From: Reticulitermes speratus
Lineage: Eukaryota; Arthropoda; Insecta; Blattodea; Rhinotermitidae
Direction of reading: 5' to 3'
Assembly: GCA_021186555.1 (NCBI GenBank)
Contig: JAJKFL010000006.1
Location: 530,501 to 594,500, forward strand
Length of the DNA: 64,000 bases
This document shows, one piece after another, positions 61,041-64,000 of this stretch. A model generated the notes under the pieces. It did no database searches and was not told the origin of the DNA. It saw only the letters and a program-made list of their open reading frames with translations. The first letter of the stretch is position 1, and each line of letters opens with the position of its first letter. A program made the position numbers and the translations under genes.

Positions 61041-61825
61041 CTAGCATCGAAACAAGTTACAAAGTTCGTTTTAATTAGCTATGGACTTTCAGGTTACGTT
61101 GTCAGTTTACGGCGAAGAAAACGAAGGATTTTGTGGCAACGCTAACAAACAGGCACGACAAAACCTAAGTTATATCGGTGGAAATTTTGAAAACTAATTC
61201 GGTAGGAAAGAGGATTATATCCGCATACTGGGATTATTAAAACCAGTTGTAACCATAAGTATCCCTTTATTAACGGTAAAAGTCCCTGATTTCCCTCACA
61301 CAGTACGTTTTTCATGTGGTTCTAAGAATAAATAATAGTTATTTCCCTATTCAGAATCAACCGGTTAATCCTTGTAATAAAAATCAAAGCGTTTTCTCTG
61401 ATGTGGGACAGCAATATGTAAATGTTTAAACAGAGACAGCTGAGCATTCAAAGACGTATATAAGCTCTGAATCACGCTACGTTGTGTACGCTATTACCTG
61501 CAGGCCTGAGGCTTCTTTTGTGACAAAATATGTGTGGAAGTGACGGACAGACGTAATTTGAACCCCCCCCCCCTACCCCATGAAAGTGGCGGTTTTCACT
61601 GCGCCGAATTTTACGGAAAGTTTAAATCAGTCGGACTTTCCTTGCATACTTTCTGTGAAGAATTTTATCCAAGCACAACAAAACTGTAGAAAATGCGGGC
61701 ATAAGTTGACTTACAGGCTTAAGTAAGTTAGGACTTAGAGACCCAACTGTCACAAAAGTCCCATTTGTTCGACAACTTTTTGCAAAGAATTCCTGCATCG
61801 ATTTTCATAAAAATCTGACTGACTG
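61041..61825. other. spacer
   Basis: A C10 run at about 61,563 and otherwise unique-looking sequence; no gene seen. Confidence 0.4.
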
Positions 61826-62110
61826 AGTGCATGAATGAATGAATGAATGAATGAGTGACTAACTGCCTGAATGACTGAATAAATGACGATCTAAATGACT
61901 GACTGACTAGCTGACTAACTAACTAAGCACAGTCCTTCTTGAGTTGCTAATAGTTGAGTGACACAAGAAATTCCAAGTAGTTTTATGGAACGTAAGGCCG
62001 CCAATTTTCCGTGTCTTGAGCTACGTAAATCCAGTCCACCATTTCCCATCATACTCCTTTTTAATCCTTTTTTTAATATTATCCTCTTTAAGTCTAAATA
62101 TTCCAAATTC
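61826..62110 (-). pseudogene. 3' end of a non-LTR retrotransposon with microsatellite tail
   Basis: On the plus strand a TGAA/TGAC/CTAA-type microsatellite (61,826-61,925) leads into AGCACAGTCCTTCTTGAG and TTTTATGGAACG, as in the copies at 34.9 and 47.4 kb. Read on the minus strand the microsatellite is the element's 3' tail. Confidence 0.6.
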
Positions 62111-62316
62111 GTCAGTCAGCAGTACAATTTTTTCAATAAGCTTACCAAAGCAATTCACACCAGCTTCGTTCCACTTTTTATTCAACGATTTTCATTTCAC
62201 GTTTTTCGCCTTTTAATCGTTCCATGTCTGCGCCCAACTGTGATATTCTGATGGATTGTACAAACTTTTGTAATCAGGGATTAAATTAATACGAAGCTCT
62301 GAGAAGAGCTGAAGGG

Positions 62317-62432
62317 CAGCAGCAGACTGCTGGCTGTTCTATTGCAGGTGAAGGCTGTACGAGTGAAGCACCGTGACTGCTGGCTGTTCTATTGCAGGTG
62401 TGGGCTGTACGAGTGAGTCGCCGTGACTTCTC
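62317..62432. repeat. 58-bp direct duplication
   Basis: GACTGCTGGCTGTTCTATTG through GGCTGTACGAGTGA and a GCCGTGAC-type end occurs twice in a row with a few differences. Confidence 0.8.
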
Positions 62433-62574
62433 CAGCGAACACGGAGACATGTGAATGTATGGAGCTCTTTACATAAATATTTTGTATTTTTAAAACAAGC
62501 CGGTAGTTTTTTGTGGAGGCATTTCAATGTAAAAAGTTTGTGAAGCAAAAGAGATTGTAGGGGTAGCTGCAATA

Positions 62575-64000
62575 TTAGGACAAATATCGCACACAGACAC
62601 AGACACAGAGACACATAGACACAGACACACATAGACACAGACAGAAAGACACACAGGCACATACACATAGACACACAGACACATAGACACACAGGCACAT
62701 AGATACACAGACACAGACACATAGACACACGACACAGACACACACAACAGACACAAAGACACACAGACACATAGATACACAGACACACAAACACATACAC
62801 ACAGACCAAAGACATATAGACACACGATAAAAGACACAAAGCACACAACTAGACACATAGACACAAAGACATAAGACACAAAGGCACTAGATACACAGAC
62901 ACAAACACATACAACACAAGACACATAGAACAGACACATAACACAGACACAAAGACATATAGACACCAAGACACAAAGACATTAGACAGACACACATACA
63001 CGACAAGACACATAGACACAAGACACAAAGACACATAGACACAGCACAGACACATAGACACAGACACAAAGACACATAGACACACAGACCAAAGACACAT
63101 GACACACAGACACATCAAGACACAAGTAGACACAAAGACACAAGACACTAGACACACAAGACACATAAGATAAGACACTAGACACAAGACACATAGACAC
63201 ATACAAGACACAAGACACAGACACAAGACACATAGACACACAGACAAAGACACATAGACACACAGACACTAAGACACATACAAACACATAGACACAAGAC
63301 ACAAGACACATAGACACACAGACACATAACACATAGACACAAGACACATGACACACAGACACATAATACACAAGACACAAGACATATAGACACAAAGACA
63401 CATAGACACAGACACAAGAACACATAGACACAAGACACAAAGACATATAGACACAGAACACAACAACCATAGACACAAGACACATAACACACAGACCACA
63501 AGACACATAGACACACAAGACAATAGACACACAGACACAAAGACACATAGACACAAGACACATACACAGCAACACAAAAGACACATAGACACACAGACAC
63601 ACAAGACACAACAAGAACACAGACACAAAGACATATAGACACACAGACACAAAGACATAACACAGACACATACCAAGACACAAAGAATAGACACACAGAC
63701 ACAAAGACACATAGACACACAGACACATAGATACACAGACACAAAAACTACACACAGACACAAAGACATATGACACACAGACACAAAACACATAGACACA
63801 CAGACACATACACACACAAAGACACAAGACACACAGACACAAAGACACATAGACCACAGACACAAAGACAATAGACACACAGACACAAGACACATAGATA
63901 CACAGACACACAACACATACACACAGACACAAAGACATATAGACACCAGACACAAACACATAGACACACAGACACATAACACACAGACACAAGACACAGA
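62575..64000. repeat. degenerate AGACAC/ATAGACAC microsatellite, runs off the window
   Basis: Built from AGACAC, AGACACATAGACAC and AGACACAAAG pieces with many single-base losses. Long minus-strand frames (up to 336 codons, V/C/L/S-rich) result from the simple repeat and are not genes. Confidence 0.95.

Noticed and set aside
62982..63992. 336-codon Cys/Val/Leu-rich frame as a membrane protein
   Set aside because: Translation of the AGACAC simple repeat; adjoining frames look the same and shift at every indel.

Overview
This is a stretch of animal nuclear DNA: split genes with GT-AG introns, spliceosome and Golgi genes, and dense repeats. The repeat set (tRNA-derived SINEs with a shared core, Penelope-like, Tigger, mariner and piggyBac remnants, and a non-LTR fragment with a TTAG-type tail) resembles what I remember from insects, most likely cockroaches or termites (Blattodea). 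That placement rests on memory of repeat families, not on a search.

Three host genes are recognisable. (1) Positions 240-13,629 (+) hold the last 11 coding exons of the DEAH-box spliceosomal helicase DHX16 (yeast Prp2); its N-terminal part lies before the window. One exon junction carries a surplus base. (2) Positions 19,461-31,973 (-) hold neuroguidin (NGDN, yeast Lcp5, Sas10/Utp3/C1D family) in seven coding exons, 314 residues as modelled. (3) Positions 32,598-40,402 (+) hold the nine-transmembrane protein TM9SF4 in ten coding exons, 627 residues, including a GC-AG intron. DHX16 and NGDN converge; NGDN and TM9SF4 are head to head with 624 bp between start codons.

Introns and spacers are full of mobile elements. 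The clearest is a 3.24-kb DNA transposon (20,610-23,850) with 36-bp terminal inverted repeats, a 4-bp target duplication and a 705-codon transposase frame. It sits inside a decayed piggyBac-like element, itself inside an NGDN intron. Others are Tigger/pogo, mariner and a second Tc1/mariner-type remnant, MITEs, non-LTR fragments, a Penelope GIY-YIG remnant, about a dozen SINE copies and a hairpin-forming dispersed repeat.

From 41.2 kb to the end almost no host gene is visible. About 60% of this part is tandem repeats: ten arrays with unrelated units of 6 to 114 bp. Between them lie transposon pieces and one broken repetitive gene split by a 34-bp satellite.

The observations most worth a second look are: a set of hammerhead-ribozyme-like hairpins that recur in inverted repeats; a 33-bp tandem duplication of the NGDN splice acceptor that would allow in-frame 22-residue additions; satellites growing inside transposase genes; and the nested transposon with several internal copies of its end motif. 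No bacterial operon, CRISPR array or functional tRNA/rRNA gene was seen.
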